From: JAFAXD01 sp963833605
GTDB lineage: Bacteria; Pseudomonadota; Alphaproteobacteria; Rhizobiales; Xanthobacteraceae
Reading direction: 5' to 3'
DNA length: 64,000 nt
NCBI GenBank assembly: GCA_963833605.1
Contig: CAWHYZ010000016.1
Location: 62,001-126,000, forward strand
Under the pieces are notes generated by a model that saw only the letters and a program-made list of their open reading frames with translations, was not told the origin of the DNA and ran no database searches. Both the position numbers and the translations under genes were made by a program. Shown here piece after piece: positions 47,947-56,334 of the stretch (positions within the stretch are counted from its first letter, which is position 1; the number at the start of each line of letters is the position of its first letter).

Positions 47947-48714
47947 GTGAAAGCCGCTTACGCAGGGTTCGCGCTTGCGCTGAGTTTCGCGTCGCCGCTC
48001 TCGGCTCAATCGCTGCCGCGGGTCGACTCGCCGCCGCATGCACAGAGCGGCGCCGTGCTGCCGCCCCACGAGGTCCTCACCAGCGTGCGTTCGATGGGCC
48101 TTGAAGCACTGACCAGACCTGTGCTGCGCGGTCGCGTCTATGTGCTGCGTGCGCGCGATGCAGGCCAACTCGAAAAGCGCGTTGTTGTTGATGCGCGCAC
48201 CGGCGCGGTGGTCCAGGTGCGCGATGTGGCCGATATGGCACCCGCCTACTCACCCTATGATCGGCGCTTTGGCGGTTATGTGCCGCCGCGGCCGCCGGCC
48301 GCCATCGCACGGGCGGGCGTACCAAGCGATTTCGAACCGGTCCTGGATGAGCCGCTGTTTCCGCGCCCGGGACGCGGCAGCGCATCGGCTCCGGCGCAGC
48401 GGTCGGCGGTTGCAACCGCCCACGCGCCATTGCCGAAGGTGCGGCCGGCATCGCCGACCGAGCCTGGTAAAGACGCGCAGCAAGCTGCCCCAACGCAGTC
48501 TGCGAGCGTCACACCAACATCGCCCGCGCCGTCAGCGTCGGCTCCGTCAGCGCTCCCGCCAGACGCTGCGGCGGCCGCTGCAGCTGCAGCGATTCCCGGC
48601 AAATCGATTCCAGCTCCGGTCGGCTCACGGGTAAGTACGCCAGTGCGCGCCGATGCGCAGTCCACGGGCGAGAAGACCGCGATTCAGATGGTGCCGGTCG
48701 CGCCGTTGGAATGA
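47947..48714 (+). CDS. Exported PepSY-like protein with Ala/Pro-rich tail
   Basis: A 255-residue exported protein. Residues 1-20 are a signal (ends SPLSAQ). Residues about 35-90 resemble a PepSY-like domain (LTSVRSMGLEALTRPVLRG, YVLRARDAGQLEKRVVVDAR, TGAVVQV). The remaining 160 residues are Ala/Pro/Ser-rich and probably unstructured, with an (A)n run near 215. GTG at 47947 follows GGAGATTCGCCC. Convergent with hsp20; the terminator in the 90-base gap serves hsp20. Function unknown. Confidence 0.65.
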   Translation: MKAAYAGFALALSFASPLSAQSLPRVDSPPHAQSGAVLPPHEVLTSVRSMGLEALTRPVLRGRVYVLRARDAGQLEKRVVVDARTGAVVQVRDVADMAPAYSPYDRRFGGYVPPRPPAAIARAGVPSDFEPVLDEPLFPRPGRGSASAPAQRSAVATAHAPLPKVRPASPTEPGKDAQQAAPTQSASVTPTSPAPSASAPSALPPDAAAAAAAAAIPGKSIPAPVGSRVSTPVRADAQSTGEKTAIQMVPVAPLE

Positions 48715-48730
48715 ACTGAACGACTGTGCA

Positions 48731-48763
48731 CAAACAAAAAGCGCCCCGGAAATTCCGGGGCGC
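48731..48763 (-). terminator. Rho-independent terminator of hsp20
   Basis: Perfect inverted repeat GCGCCCCGG (48741-48749) with CCGGGGCGC (48755-48763). On the minus strand it is followed directly by TTTTTGTTTG, giving a canonical intrinsic terminator about 40 bases after the hsp20 stop. Confidence 0.85.
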
Positions 48764-48804
48764 CGGTATGTGCCGATCAAAACGGACCTGATGGGATCGC
48801 CTGA

Positions 48805-49266
48805 TCAGGCTGCCTTGGCGTCGATCACCTTGGCTTTGCCGTTGCCGATGGCAATCTGGCGCGGCTTCTTGGCTTCGGGAACCTCACGTACGAGGTCGAC
48901 GTGCAGGAGGCCGTTTTCAAGCGAAGCGCCTCTGACCTCGACGTGTTCAGCAAGTTGGAACACGCGCTCGAAAGCTCGCGCCGCAATGCCCTGGTGGAGC
49001 ACTTCGTTCTTGCTGTCCTCGGTTTTGGCCTGCTTCTCGCCGCGGATCGTCAGCGTATCTTCCTTCACCTCGATGTTGAGTTCGGGTTCGGAAAATCCGG
49101 CGACGGCGACGGAGATGCGATAGGCATTCTCGCCGGTGCGCTCAATATTGTAGGGCGGGTAACCCGGCGTGCCGCCGTCGAATCCGGCGACATTGTCGAG
49201 CATGGAAAACAGCCGGTCAAAACCGACGGTTGAACGGTAGAGTGGAGCTAGATCGAACGTGCGCAT
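48805..49266 (-). CDS. Small heat-shock protein, Hsp20 family
   Basis: A 153-residue alpha-crystallin-type chaperone of the IbpA/HspA group that holds unfolding proteins. The N-terminal region (FDLAPLYRSTVGFDRLFSML) and the crystallin domain (YNIERTGENAYRISVAVAGF; LTIRGEK; AFERVFQLAEHVEVRGASL; NGLLHVDLVREVPEAKKPR) are complete. The C-terminal I-x-I motif reads RQIAIGNG. ATG at 49266 follows AAGGAGGATATGCC, an excellent ribosome site. A heat-responsive leader is common for rhizobial hsp20 genes, but I could not fold one with confidence. Confidence 0.92.
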   Translation of the reverse strand: MRTFDLAPLYRSTVGFDRLFSMLDNVAGFDGGTPGYPPYNIERTGENAYRISVAVAGFSEPELNIEVKEDTLTIRGEKQAKTEDSKNEVLHQGIAARAFERVFQLAEHVEVRGASLENGLLHVDLVREVPEAKKPRQIAIGNGKAKVIDAKAA

Positions 49267-49405
49267 GGCATATCCTCCTTCGGGTTGAGCGACATGCGGT
49301 CGGTCCGCCATAGGGCCGGACCACTTGGGGTTGCGCAGCCATTAGGCCTGCGCAGCAGTGAGGTGGGAATGCACGCGGCGACTTGCAAGGGGCCGGATTC
49401 CAGGG

Positions 49406-49469
49406 TCAGGAGACAGGTGTCAGGACGTGCTATGAGATGCGCCCACGTCCTGATCTCGCGATCTCCTGA
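49406..49469. repeat. Nested inverted repeat before hydrolase gene
   Basis: Outer arms TCAGGAG (49406-49412) and CTCCTGA (49463-49469), inner arms TCAGGACGTG (49420-49429) and CACGTCCTGA (49444-49453), all perfect. It lies upstream of the hydrolase gene at 49487. The GTCAGGA theme recurs in the hairpin at 60503-60533. Confidence 0.6.
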
Positions 49470-49486
49470 TATCTGAAATCCCGACC

Positions 49487-50431
49487 GTGAAACTTGTTTC
49501 TATTCCGGCCAATCCGGTGCCCGAAGGGGCAACGCTGGCCATGCTCAAAACGCCTGACGGCGTTACGCTGCGAGCTGCGCGCTGGCCGCCGCCGCCGGGA
49601 CGCAAGGGCACGGTTTGCCTGTTCCAGGGGCGCACCGAATACATCGAAAAATACTTTGAAATGGTGCGGGATCTGCGTGCGCGCGGCTTTGCGGTCGCGA
49701 CCCTCGACTGGCGCGGGCAGGGCTTCTCGGAACGTGCGCTACGCGATCCGTTCAAGGGACACGTCGACAGTTTTTCGGAATACGACACCGATCTCGCGAC
49801 CTTCATGCAACAGGTCGTGCTGCCCGACTGCCCGCCGCCGCATTTTGGGATCGCCCATTCGGCCGGCGCCACTGTCCTGATCCGCGCGGCGCATCGCGGC
49901 CTGCGCTGGTTCGATCGGATGGTGCTGTCGTCGCCGATGCTTCATCTGGCGCAGTCGCCGCTGCTCGGACTCGCCAGGCCGGTGGCGCGCACACTGCACA
50001 CCCTGGGATTCGGCTCGCTTTACGTGCCTGGCGGCAGTCCTGCGATCGGGGCCCTGCAACCGTTCGCTGGAAATGTCGTCACGTCCGACCCGGTGCGTTA
50101 CACCCGTGCTGCCTCGGTGATCGAGGCTGAGCGGTCGCTCGGGCTTGGCTCTCCGACCATCGCCTGGGCCGACGCCGCGCTGCGGGCCATGTCGGAGTTC
50201 GCGCACCCGACCTATCCGGCGCATATTCGCCAGCCGATACTCGTGCTCGCCGCAGGTCGCGACCAGATTACCTCGACCAAGGCGACCGAGGAGTTTGCCA
50301 TCCATCTGCGCGCGGGCTCGCATCTCGTGGTCTCCGGCGCCCGCCACGAGCTCATGATGGAGCAGGACAGCTATCGGCTACAGTTCTGGGCGGCGTTCGA
50401 CGCATTCGTGCCGGGCACGCCGGCGTATTAG
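49487..50431 (+). CDS. Lysophospholipase-like alpha/beta hydrolase
   Basis: A 314-residue cytoplasmic serine hydrolase of the S33/PldB group. The oxyanion region is TVCLFQGRTEYIEKYFE, strand-turn motif TLDWRGQGFSERAL, nucleophile S125 in GIAHSAGA, acid near AAGRDQIT and the catalytic histidine in SGARHELMME. No signal peptide. GTG at 49487 gives the family N-terminus; the ribosome site is weak. Probably acts on lysophospholipids or monoacylglycerols; the substrate is inferred from the family. Confidence 0.83.
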   Translation: MKLVSIPANPVPEGATLAMLKTPDGVTLRAARWPPPPGRKGTVCLFQGRTEYIEKYFEMVRDLRARGFAVATLDWRGQGFSERALRDPFKGHVDSFSEYDTDLATFMQQVVLPDCPPPHFGIAHSAGATVLIRAAHRGLRWFDRMVLSSPMLHLAQSPLLGLARPVARTLHTLGFGSLYVPGGSPAIGALQPFAGNVVTSDPVRYTRAASVIEAERSLGLGSPTIAWADAALRAMSEFAHPTYPAHIRQPILVLAAGRDQITSTKATEEFAIHLRAGSHLVVSGARHELMMEQDSYRLQFWAAFDAFVPGTPAY

Positions 50432-50493
50432 GGCATCTTCAGGAAAAGGCTTGCCCTGTGGACGAGGGCTCGGCGCGAACATGAACGTGACCA

Positions 50494-51276
50494 TCAGCCT
50501 GCGAGCCGCGCCATCGCCGCCGCATGCACGCGTCGGTCCCCGGCCGCGATGACGCGGCCACCTTTTTCCGCACCGGCGCCTTCCCATGTGGTGATCACGC
50601 CGCCGGCGCCGGTGATGATCGGGATCAGGGCCGCGATATCATGCGGCTTGATCTCGGTCTCGATCACCATGTCGATGTGACCTGCGGCGACCAGGCAATA
50701 GGCATAACAGTCCCCGCCATAGCGGGAGAGCCGGACCTTGTCTTCGACCTTGCGGAAGGCCGCCCGGTCGGCGGCATTCATCAGGAGCGGACTGGTGGTG
50801 AACAGCACGGCCTCAGCCAGACTCGCGCATGGCCTGGTGACCAGGGCACGCGCGCCCGCCGGTCCGCGATAGCGCGCGCTTACCCCATCTCCGCTGAAGC
50901 GCTCGCCGACGAACGGCTGATGCATCAGGCCGTACACCGGCTCGCCCGCCCGCGTGAGGCCGATCAGCGTGCCCCAGGCGGGCATGCCGCAGATGAAGGA
51001 TTTGGTGCCGTCGATCGGATCGAGGACCCAGACATATTCGGCATCCGGTCGCTCGTGGCTGAATTCCTCACCAACGATGCCGTGGTTGGGAAATGTACGA
51101 CGGATGAGGGCGCGCATCGCCGCTTCGGCGGCCCGGTCGGCGGCGGTGACTGGGTCGAAGCCTGCGCTACCGGCTTTGTTCTCGACACTCAGCGAGGTGC
51201 GGAAGAAGGGCAGGATCGCATCGCCGGAGACATCCGCGAGCTCGTCGACGAACGCTGCAAAATCGACCGCTGTCAT
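50494..51276 (-). CDS. hisN: Histidinol-phosphatase (HisN) / inositol-phosphatase family
   Basis: A 260-residue magnesium phosphatase. Metal motifs are GEEFSHERPD, the signature WVLDPIDGTKSFICGMP, and the late motif YGGDCYAYCLVAAGHIDMV. The GTKSF form together with D-C-Y-A points to HisN-type histidinol-phosphate phosphatases rather than SuhB. In related genomes this gene lies next to N-formylglutamate amidohydrolase and cpdR, as here. ATG at 51276 is preferred over a TTG two codons upstream. Its upstream gap holds a divergent small RNA. Confidence 0.83.
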   Translation of the reverse strand: MTAVDFAAFVDELADVSGDAILPFFRTSLSVENKAGSAGFDPVTAADRAAEAAMRALIRRTFPNHGIVGEEFSHERPDAEYVWVLDPIDGTKSFICGMPAWGTLIGLTRAGEPVYGLMHQPFVGERFSGDGVSARYRGPAGARALVTRPCASLAEAVLFTTSPLLMNAADRAAFRKVEDKVRLSRYGGDCYAYCLVAAGHIDMVIETEIKPHDIAALIPIITGAGGVITTWEGAGAEKGGRVIAAGDRRVHAAAMARLAG

Positions 51277-51495
51277 GGGCAAGTATCCCGATCCCGAAGC
51301 TCGTCAATTCCTTGCAGCGAACTGCGCTCGTCGAGTGGGCGCTCGCAAACCCATGATTCCGGCGCGGTTTCTGGATTTGGCCGTCCTGGGCGAATGGCAG
51401 CTGCGCGGGTAGGCGTTCCAAAATCGACCGTATGAGCCCCGTTTATGAGGTATTTGCGACCCGCATCACAGCTGGGGTTAAGTGGGAATTACCCC

Positions 51496-51526
51496 TTGCT
51501 TTTTGTGCGACGCGGTGGCAGATTAT
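51496..51526 (+). promoter_or_regulatory. Predicted promoter of the small RNA
   Basis: TTGCTT (51496-51501) and GATTAT (51521-51526), spacing 19, or CAGATT (51519-51524) with spacing 17. The -35 core fits the alphaproteobacterial CTTGC/CTTGAC type. Transcription would begin near 51531-51533. Confidence 0.45.
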
Positions 51527-51529
51527 TGC

Positions 51530-51623
51530 AGTGCGGTAACGCGCTTCGCCGTGTTACTGCCGCCCTCCTTGGGCGTTTCCTCCCTAGACTTGGGCCGCTT
51601 GCATCCGCGAGCGGCCCTTTTTT
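51530..51623 (+). ncRNA. suhB-like trans-acting small RNA
   Basis: About 94 bases with three parts. A first hairpin has arms GCGGTAAC and GTTACTGC. A single-stranded middle has two anti-Shine-Dalgarno CCTCC stretches (GCCCTCCTTGG and TTTCCTCCCTAGACTT). The last part is a strong terminator hairpin. This matches the general architecture of the suhB/alpha-r14 RNA family of Rhizobiales, whose members lie near inositol-phosphatase-family genes, as here. Such RNAs pair with ribosome sites of target messages. Identification is by architecture and place, not by a covariance search. Confidence 0.65.
51592..51623 (+). terminator. Rho-independent terminator of the small RNA
   Basis: Perfect arms GGGCCGCT (51592-51599) and AGCGGCCC (51610-51617), a 10-base loop and six Ts (51618-51623). 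A canonical intrinsic terminator on the plus strand. Confidence 0.9.
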
Positions 51624-51671
51624 CTGGCGCGCTGAGGTCGTCGTCGCCTGCGCGCGCGCCGTCAATCCTTT

Positions 51672-52559
51672 TTATTCGGCAGCCGCCCGATAGGGGCGGA
51701 TCTCTTCTAACGGTATGGCAGCGACTCGGTCCGCCAGCATCACCAGATGCGCCGCCAGGCGCGCGAAGTTTTCCGATCGCTCGTAGCGACGCTCGTCCAT
51801 GTAGAGGGCACGGTTGACCTCGAGCTGGATTGCATGGATCCCGACCGAGGGGTTGCCGTAGTGCTCGGTGATGAAGCCGCCCGCGTAGGGCTTGTTGCGG
51901 CTCACCGAGTAGCCGGAGCCGGCCAGGGTGGTCTCGATGGTCTCCGCGATCGCCGGAACACAGCTTGTGCCGTAGCGATCGCCGAGGACGAAATCGGCTC
52001 GCGGTCGATCATCCTTGCTTCCCGCCACGGACGGCATCGAATGGCAGTCGATCAGGACGGCGGCGCCGAAGTCGCGATGCAGGCCGGTGAGCAACCGGCG
52101 CAAGGCCCGGTGGTAGGGCTTGTAAAGGCCCTCGATGCGCGCCAGGGCATCATCGACCGGAATACGCTGGTCGTAGATCTCGTGGGCGTCGCCGACGACC
52201 CGCGCCACGGTTCCGAGCCCGCCAGCGACCCGCATCGAGCGCGTATTGGCGAACGACGGCAGCCGGCCGTCGAACATGCGCGGGTCGAGCTCGTAGGGCT
52301 CGCGGTTCACGTCAACATAGCAGCGCGGGAAATGCGCGCGCATGAGCGGGAAGCCGCGCGCCACCACCCCGGCGAACAGCTCGTCGACGAACAAATCCTC
52401 CGAGCGCCGCAGGGTTGTGAGATCGAGCTGGGCATGGGCCAGGAAGGCGCGCGGATATACGCTGCCACTGTGCGGCGAGTTGAACACAATCGCGCCGCGC
52501 CAGTCGCAGGGTTCGAGGATTTCAAACGGCGGATCGAGTTCGTCGTGGGCTACAGTCAT
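51672..52559 (-). CDS. N-formylglutamate amidohydrolase
   Basis: A 295-residue hydrolase of the FGase family, which releases formate and glutamate from N-formylglutamate (last step of one histidine-degradation route). Landmarks: IVFNSPHSGSVYPRAFL with the metal histidine, YVDVNREPYELDPRMFDG, VLIDCHSMPS and IQLEVNRALYMDERRYERS. ATG at 52559 gives the conserved N-terminus; an upstream in-frame start at 52610 is not supported. The cpdR neighbour is the usual one in alphaproteobacteria. Confidence 0.9.
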   Translation of the reverse strand: MTVAHDELDPPFEILEPCDWRGAIVFNSPHSGSVYPRAFLAHAQLDLTTLRRSEDLFVDELFAGVVARGFPLMRAHFPRCYVDVNREPYELDPRMFDGRLPSFANTRSMRVAGGLGTVARVVGDAHEIYDQRIPVDDALARIEGLYKPYHRALRRLLTGLHRDFGAAVLIDCHSMPSVAGSKDDRPRADFVLGDRYGTSCVPAIAETIETTLAGSGYSVSRNKPYAGGFITEHYGNPSVGIHAIQLEVNRALYMDERRYERSENFARLAAHLVMLADRVAAIPLEEIRPYRAAAE

Positions 52560-52779
52560 TTGAAAGTCGAGGACGCAGGCTTGGTGGTGCCACCCCGGCA
52601 CGTGCTTCATAGCACTTTACCAGGTCTTAGGCATGACATTGTTCGAAGCAAGGCTTCGTGGTGCCAACACGGTGCGGTTCACCCCGTGTTTACCGCCAAT
52701 CCGGCTTATGGGAGAAGGACGGGGTGAGGCGCGGCCGTGGCTCCGTGGTATCGCGTAACTGGGCCGGACGGGTCGTGTC

Positions 52780-53139
52780 ATGACGAAGATTCTACTCGCT
52801 GAAGACGACACCGACATGCGGCGCTTTCTGCTCAAAGCGCTGCAGAACGCCGGCTTCGACGTGATTTCCTACGACAACGGGCTGTCGGCCTATCAGCGGC
52901 TACGCGAGGAGCCTTTCGAGTTACTCCTTACCGACATCGTGATGCCGGAGATGGATGGCATCGAGCTCGCGCGCCGGGCCGCCGAGCTCGACCCCGACAT
53001 CAAGATCATGTTCATCACCGGCTTTGCGGCGGTCGCCCTCAACCCGGATTCGACCGCACCCCGGCAAGCCAAGGTTTTGTCAAAGCCATTTCACCTGCGC
53101 GAACTCGTCAACGAAGTGCAGAAGATGCTGGCGGCGTGA
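52780..53139 (+). CDS. cpdR: CpdR-type response regulator
   Basis: A 119-residue stand-alone receiver domain. The acidic pocket is EDD (8-10), the phospho-acceptor D52 in LLLTDIVMPEMDGIELARRA, and K in VLSKPFHLRELV. The insert FITGFAAVALNPDS is diagnostic of CpdR. In Caulobacter unphosphorylated CpdR directs the protease ClpXP to the pole to degrade CtrA, and its own turnover depends on two C-terminal alanines; this protein also ends in AA. Divergent from the amidohydrolase gene. Probably links cell cycle to proteolysis. Confidence 0.93.
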   Translation: MTKILLAEDDTDMRRFLLKALQNAGFDVISYDNGLSAYQRLREEPFELLLTDIVMPEMDGIELARRAAELDPDIKIMFITGFAAVALNPDSTAPRQAKVLSKPFHLRELVNEVQKMLAA

Positions 53140-53211
53140 GCCTGGCTTGCGCCTAAAAGCGTCTGCGCGGTCAGTCGCGTCTGCGTTCGTCTATCTGGAC
53201 AGCCCGATACG

Positions 53212-54186
53212 TCACATTTTCTTATACGCATCGATCACCGCCTGGCCGTCGGGACCGGCGCGCTTGAGCCAGTCGGCGGTGAGCTGGTCGCCCACCGATT
53301 TGAGGCCGGCCTTGAGCGTGTCGCCCGGGGGCTGAACTTTCATGCCGTGCGATTTGAGCTGACCGAGGTACCAGGCGTTCTTGTCCTGCGACATCTGCCA
53401 GCCGCGCTCCTCCGCCTTGGCGGCAGCCTTGAGCACCGCTTCCTGGGTCGTCTTGTCGAGTTTGTTGAAGGCGGCCTTGTTGGCGATCGTGATATTCTTC
53501 GGAAGCCACGCCTGCGTATCGTAGTAATGTGACATCGTCTCCCACGCCTTGCTGTCGTAGCCGGTCGCCGACGATGTCATGAACGCGTTGACGACGCCGG
53601 TAGCGAGCGCCTGCGGCAGCTCTGCCGCCTGGATTGTGACCGGCTGGGCGCCGACCAGTTCGGCAATGCGTGCGGTCCCGGGATTGTAGGCGCGCCACTT
53701 GGCGCCCTTGAGATCGTCGATGCTGTTGAGCTCCTTCTTCACGAAAATTCCCTGCGGCGGCCACGGCACGGCAAACAGCACGATCAGCCCCTGCGACGCC
53801 AGCTTCTTTTCGATCGCCGGCCGTGACGCCTTCCACAGTTTGCGCGCGTCATCGATGCTCGTCGCGAGGAACGGAACCACGTCGATCCCGAACAACGGGT
53901 CGTCGTTCTCGTGCAGTGAGATCAGAATTTCGCCGGCCTGCGCTTGCCCGGTCTGCACCGCGCGCTTGATCTCCGGCGCCTTGAACAGCGACGCGCCCGT
54001 ATAGGCGGTGACCTGCAGCTTGCCGCCGGTCGCAGTCGCAACATCATTACCGAACGCAACCAGGTTTTCGCTGTGGAAATTATCGATCGGATAGGCCGAG
54101 GGCAGGTTCCAGCGGACCTGCTGGGCGTTGGCGCTTGCCATGCCGGCGAGCGCGATGAATGCCGCAATGATGGAACGAAGACTCAT
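53212..54186 (-). CDS. dctP: TRAP transporter substrate-binding protein (DctP family)
   Basis: A 324-residue exported solute receptor. Signal peptide at 1-21 (ends ANAQ). The TRAP-family DctP fold shows in VRWNLPSAYPIDNFHSENL, the carboxylate-binding arginine region KGAKWRAYNPGTARIAEL, and QALATGVVNAFMTSSATGYD. Binds a probably carboxylated substrate in the periplasm and hands it to the DctQM membrane subunits encoded upstream. The gap to dctM is 39 bases. Convergent with cpdR. Confidence 0.88.
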   Translation of the reverse strand: MSLRSIIAAFIALAGMASANAQQVRWNLPSAYPIDNFHSENLVAFGNDVATATGGKLQVTAYTGASLFKAPEIKRAVQTGQAQAGEILISLHENDDPLFGIDVVPFLATSIDDARKLWKASRPAIEKKLASQGLIVLFAVPWPPQGIFVKKELNSIDDLKGAKWRAYNPGTARIAELVGAQPVTIQAAELPQALATGVVNAFMTSSATGYDSKAWETMSHYYDTQAWLPKNITIANKAAFNKLDKTTQEAVLKAAAKAEERGWQMSQDKNAWYLGQLKSHGMKVQPPGDTLKAGLKSVGDQLTADWLKRAGPDGQAVIDAYKKM

Positions 54187-54225
54187 GATCCCCTCCGTAG
54201 GGTTGGCCCCCTTGTTCCCCTCAGT

Positions 54226-55536
54226 CTACCCCGGAAAAGCCATGCGCGGCACCACCATGACGATGTCGGGAAACACGGTGATGATGGCGACCGCCAGCAC
54301 CAGCAGACAGAAGAACGGCAGCGAGGCGCGCGCGACCGTGTTGGAATCCTTGCCGCTCATGGTCTGCAGCACGAACAGGTTGAAGCCGACCGGCGGCGAC
54401 ACCTCCGCCATCTCGACCACCAGTACGACGAAGATGCCGAACCAGACCAGGTCGAAGCCGGCCTGCCTGATCATCGGGATCACCACCGCGGTGGTGAGCA
54501 CGATCATGGAAATGCCGTCGAGGGCGGTGCCGAGTACGATGTACATGGCGGTGAGCGCCGCGATCAGCGCATACGGGCTCAGATTGAAGCTGCCGACCCA
54601 GGCTGCCAATGCCTGCGGGATACCCGTATAGGCCATCGAGGTCGACATGTAGGACGCGCCGGCGAGAATGAGCATGATCATGCAGGTGACGCGGGTCGCG
54701 CCCATCACGCTCTGCCAGAACGCTTCCCAGCTCAGCATGCTGTGCCACCAGGCAATCGCCAGCGACCCCAGCACACCCCAGGCGGCGCATTCGGTCGCGG
54801 TTGCCCATCCGAGCAGCAGCGAGAGGAAGACCAGCAGAATCAGAAGAAACGTCGGGATCAGCTTCGCTGACTCCTTGAGCTTGGCGTGCAACGGCAGCGG
54901 GGGGTCGGGCGGCGGCGTCTTCGCTGGATTGGCGAGCGACCACAGCGCGATGTAGCCGGAGTAAAGCAGCATCACCAGGAGCCCGGGCAGGAAGCCGGCC
55001 AGGAACACCTGGATGATCGAGACGTTGGCGGCGACCGCGTAGATCACCATCATGATCGACGGCGGAATCAGAATGCCGAGGGTGCCGGCGCCGGCGAGCG
55101 ATCCGAGCGACACCATCTCGTCGTAGCCGCGCTTCTTGAGCTCCGGCAGCGCGATCTTGGCCACGGTGGCGCAGGTCGCCGCCGATGACCCGGACACCGA
55201 CCCGAAGATGCCGCAGGCGAGCACGTTGACGTGCATCAGCCGACCGGGGATGCGATTGAGCCAGGGTGCAAGCCCGCGGAACATTTCATCCGAGAGCTTG
55301 GTGCGAAACAGAATCTCCCCCATCCAGACGAACAGCGGCAGCGCGGCGAGCGTCCACGACGCGCTGTTGCCCCAGATTGTGGTCGCGAGCACCGGGCCGG
55401 CCGGAATATTTCCACCGACGAACTGCATGCCGACATAGCCGCAAGCCATCAACGCAATCGCGATCCACACCCCGCCGGCCAGCAGCACGGTGAGCAACGC
55501 GAGCAGGAGAAGTGAGATCTGCAACAGCTCGATCAT
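54226..55536 (-). CDS. dctM: TRAP transporter large permease (DctM family)
   Basis: A 436-residue inner-membrane transport subunit with about 12 transmembrane helices, driven by an ion gradient. Hallmarks are MFRGLAPWLNRIPGRLMHVN, ACGIFGSVSGSSAATCATV, GSLAGAGTLGILIPPSIMM and the second-half GTALDGISMIVLTTAVVIP. It begins 18 bases after dctQ. Substrate unknown; the divergent hydantoinase gene suggests cyclic amides or their products, which is a guess from location. Confidence 0.9.
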   Translation of the reverse strand: MIELLQISLLLLALLTVLLAGGVWIAIALMACGYVGMQFVGGNIPAGPVLATTIWGNSASWTLAALPLFVWMGEILFRTKLSDEMFRGLAPWLNRIPGRLMHVNVLACGIFGSVSGSSAATCATVAKIALPELKKRGYDEMVSLGSLAGAGTLGILIPPSIMMVIYAVAANVSIIQVFLAGFLPGLLVMLLYSGYIALWSLANPAKTPPPDPPLPLHAKLKESAKLIPTFLLILLVFLSLLLGWATATECAAWGVLGSLAIAWWHSMLSWEAFWQSVMGATRVTCMIMLILAGASYMSTSMAYTGIPQALAAWVGSFNLSPYALIAALTAMYIVLGTALDGISMIVLTTAVVIPMIRQAGFDLVWFGIFVVLVVEMAEVSPPVGFNLFVLQTMSGKDSNTVARASLPFFCLLVLAVAIITVFPDIVMVVPRMAFPG

Positions 55537-55554
55537 GTGACGGCCAACAACAAC

Positions 55555-56100
55555 TCACACCCCGCTTTGGATCGCCTGCTCGATCACCTCTTCGGCGGTC
55601 TGCGGCTTCGGTTTTTCGTAGCGCGGCGCGCCACCGCCGAGCACATGGGCGAGCTCGTCCACGAATGCGATCAGCAGGATCACGAGGCCGGCCGCATAGC
55701 CGAGCTGCGGAATCCACAGCGGGACCGGAAGCACGCCTTGGGCGCGGTCCTGGAATCGAAAGCTGTCGAGCGTCATCTGCACCGCGTACCAGGCAAAGAA
55801 TGCTATGAAGCCGCATCCGATCACGAGCGCAGCGATTTCGAGGACGCGTCGTGGACGCCCGCCCATGAGATCGATCAACAACCCGACTCGAATCATCTCG
55901 CCGGACCGGAACGTGTGGGCGAGCCCGAGGAACGACATCGCCGCCATGCACCAGGCCACGATGTCGTCGCCGGCCGGAACGTTGAAGCCAAGCGGCCGGC
56001 CGGCGGACAGCAGCATCATCAGCACGAAGATCAGAATCATGAAACCGCCGGCCGCGAAGCCGGCGAACAGATAGAGGCGGTCGAGACACGTGCGCATCAT
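55555..56100 (-). CDS. dctQ: TRAP transporter small permease (DctQ family)
   Basis: A 181-residue membrane protein with four helices (YLFAGFAAGGFMILIFVLMM; AWCMAAMSFLGLAHTF; LEIAALVIGCGFIAFFAWY; LGYAAGLVILLIAFVDEL). The motif GDDIVAWCMAAMSFLGLAHTFRSGEMIRV is typical of DctQ (cited in part). ATG at 56100 (or the adjacent 56097) is used, because longer in-frame starts lie inside a palindromic repeat element. Confidence 0.85.
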   Translation of the reverse strand: MMRTCLDRLYLFAGFAAGGFMILIFVLMMLLSAGRPLGFNVPAGDDIVAWCMAAMSFLGLAHTFRSGEMIRVGLLIDLMGGRPRRVLEIAALVIGCGFIAFFAWYAVQMTLDSFRFQDRAQGVLPVPLWIPQLGYAAGLVILLIAFVDELAHVLGGGAPRYEKPKPQTAEEVIEQAIQSGV

Positions 56101-56167
56101 GTTGGGCGTTGCCCGCGTCTGGCGCCGACCGGGAACGCGCGCACGCGACGATGGTCCGTCCCGGTGG

Positions 56168-56334
56168 CTAGTGCCCGGTTTCCGAAGTTCGTGATCCATG
56201 CCGGCATCCTCTGACACGAACTTCGGAAACAAACGGGCACTAGCAAGTACATGATTCTAGCGCCGCTTCTCGATTTGAAGTTCCTGAACGACATTGCCGC
56301 AGCTGGTGCAGGAACTTCAAATCGGCGGCACTAG
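56168..56334 (+). repeat. Bipartite palindromic element, copy 3
   Basis: Hairpin B (56168-56243) starts CTAGTGCCCG, ends CGGGCACTAG, inner arms TTTCCGAAGTTCGTG and CACGAACTTCGGAAA. Spacer CAAGTACATGATT (56244-56256). Hairpin A (56257-56334) starts CTAGCGCCGC, ends GCGGCACTAG, inner arms CGATTTGAAGTTCCTG and CAGGAACTTCAAATCG. Outer arms differ from copies 1 and 2 on both sides in step, so pairing is kept. Its last CTAG supplies the stop codon of the next leftward gene. Confidence 0.87.

Larger units (their letters stand above)
51277..51671. other. Intergenic region with small RNA gene
   Basis: A 395-base gap between two leftward genes. The central part holds the small RNA gene described next, with its own promoter and terminator on the plus strand. 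The stretch 51277-51480 shows no structure beyond probable promoter sequence for hisN. The plus-strand RNA ends about 50 bases before the amidohydrolase stop codon. Confidence 0.5.

Noticed and set aside
49267..49400. ROSE-type RNA thermometer upstream of hsp20
   Set aside because: The leader has a good ribosome site but I could not pair it with a U(U)GCU-type anti-site or build the expected hairpins by eye.
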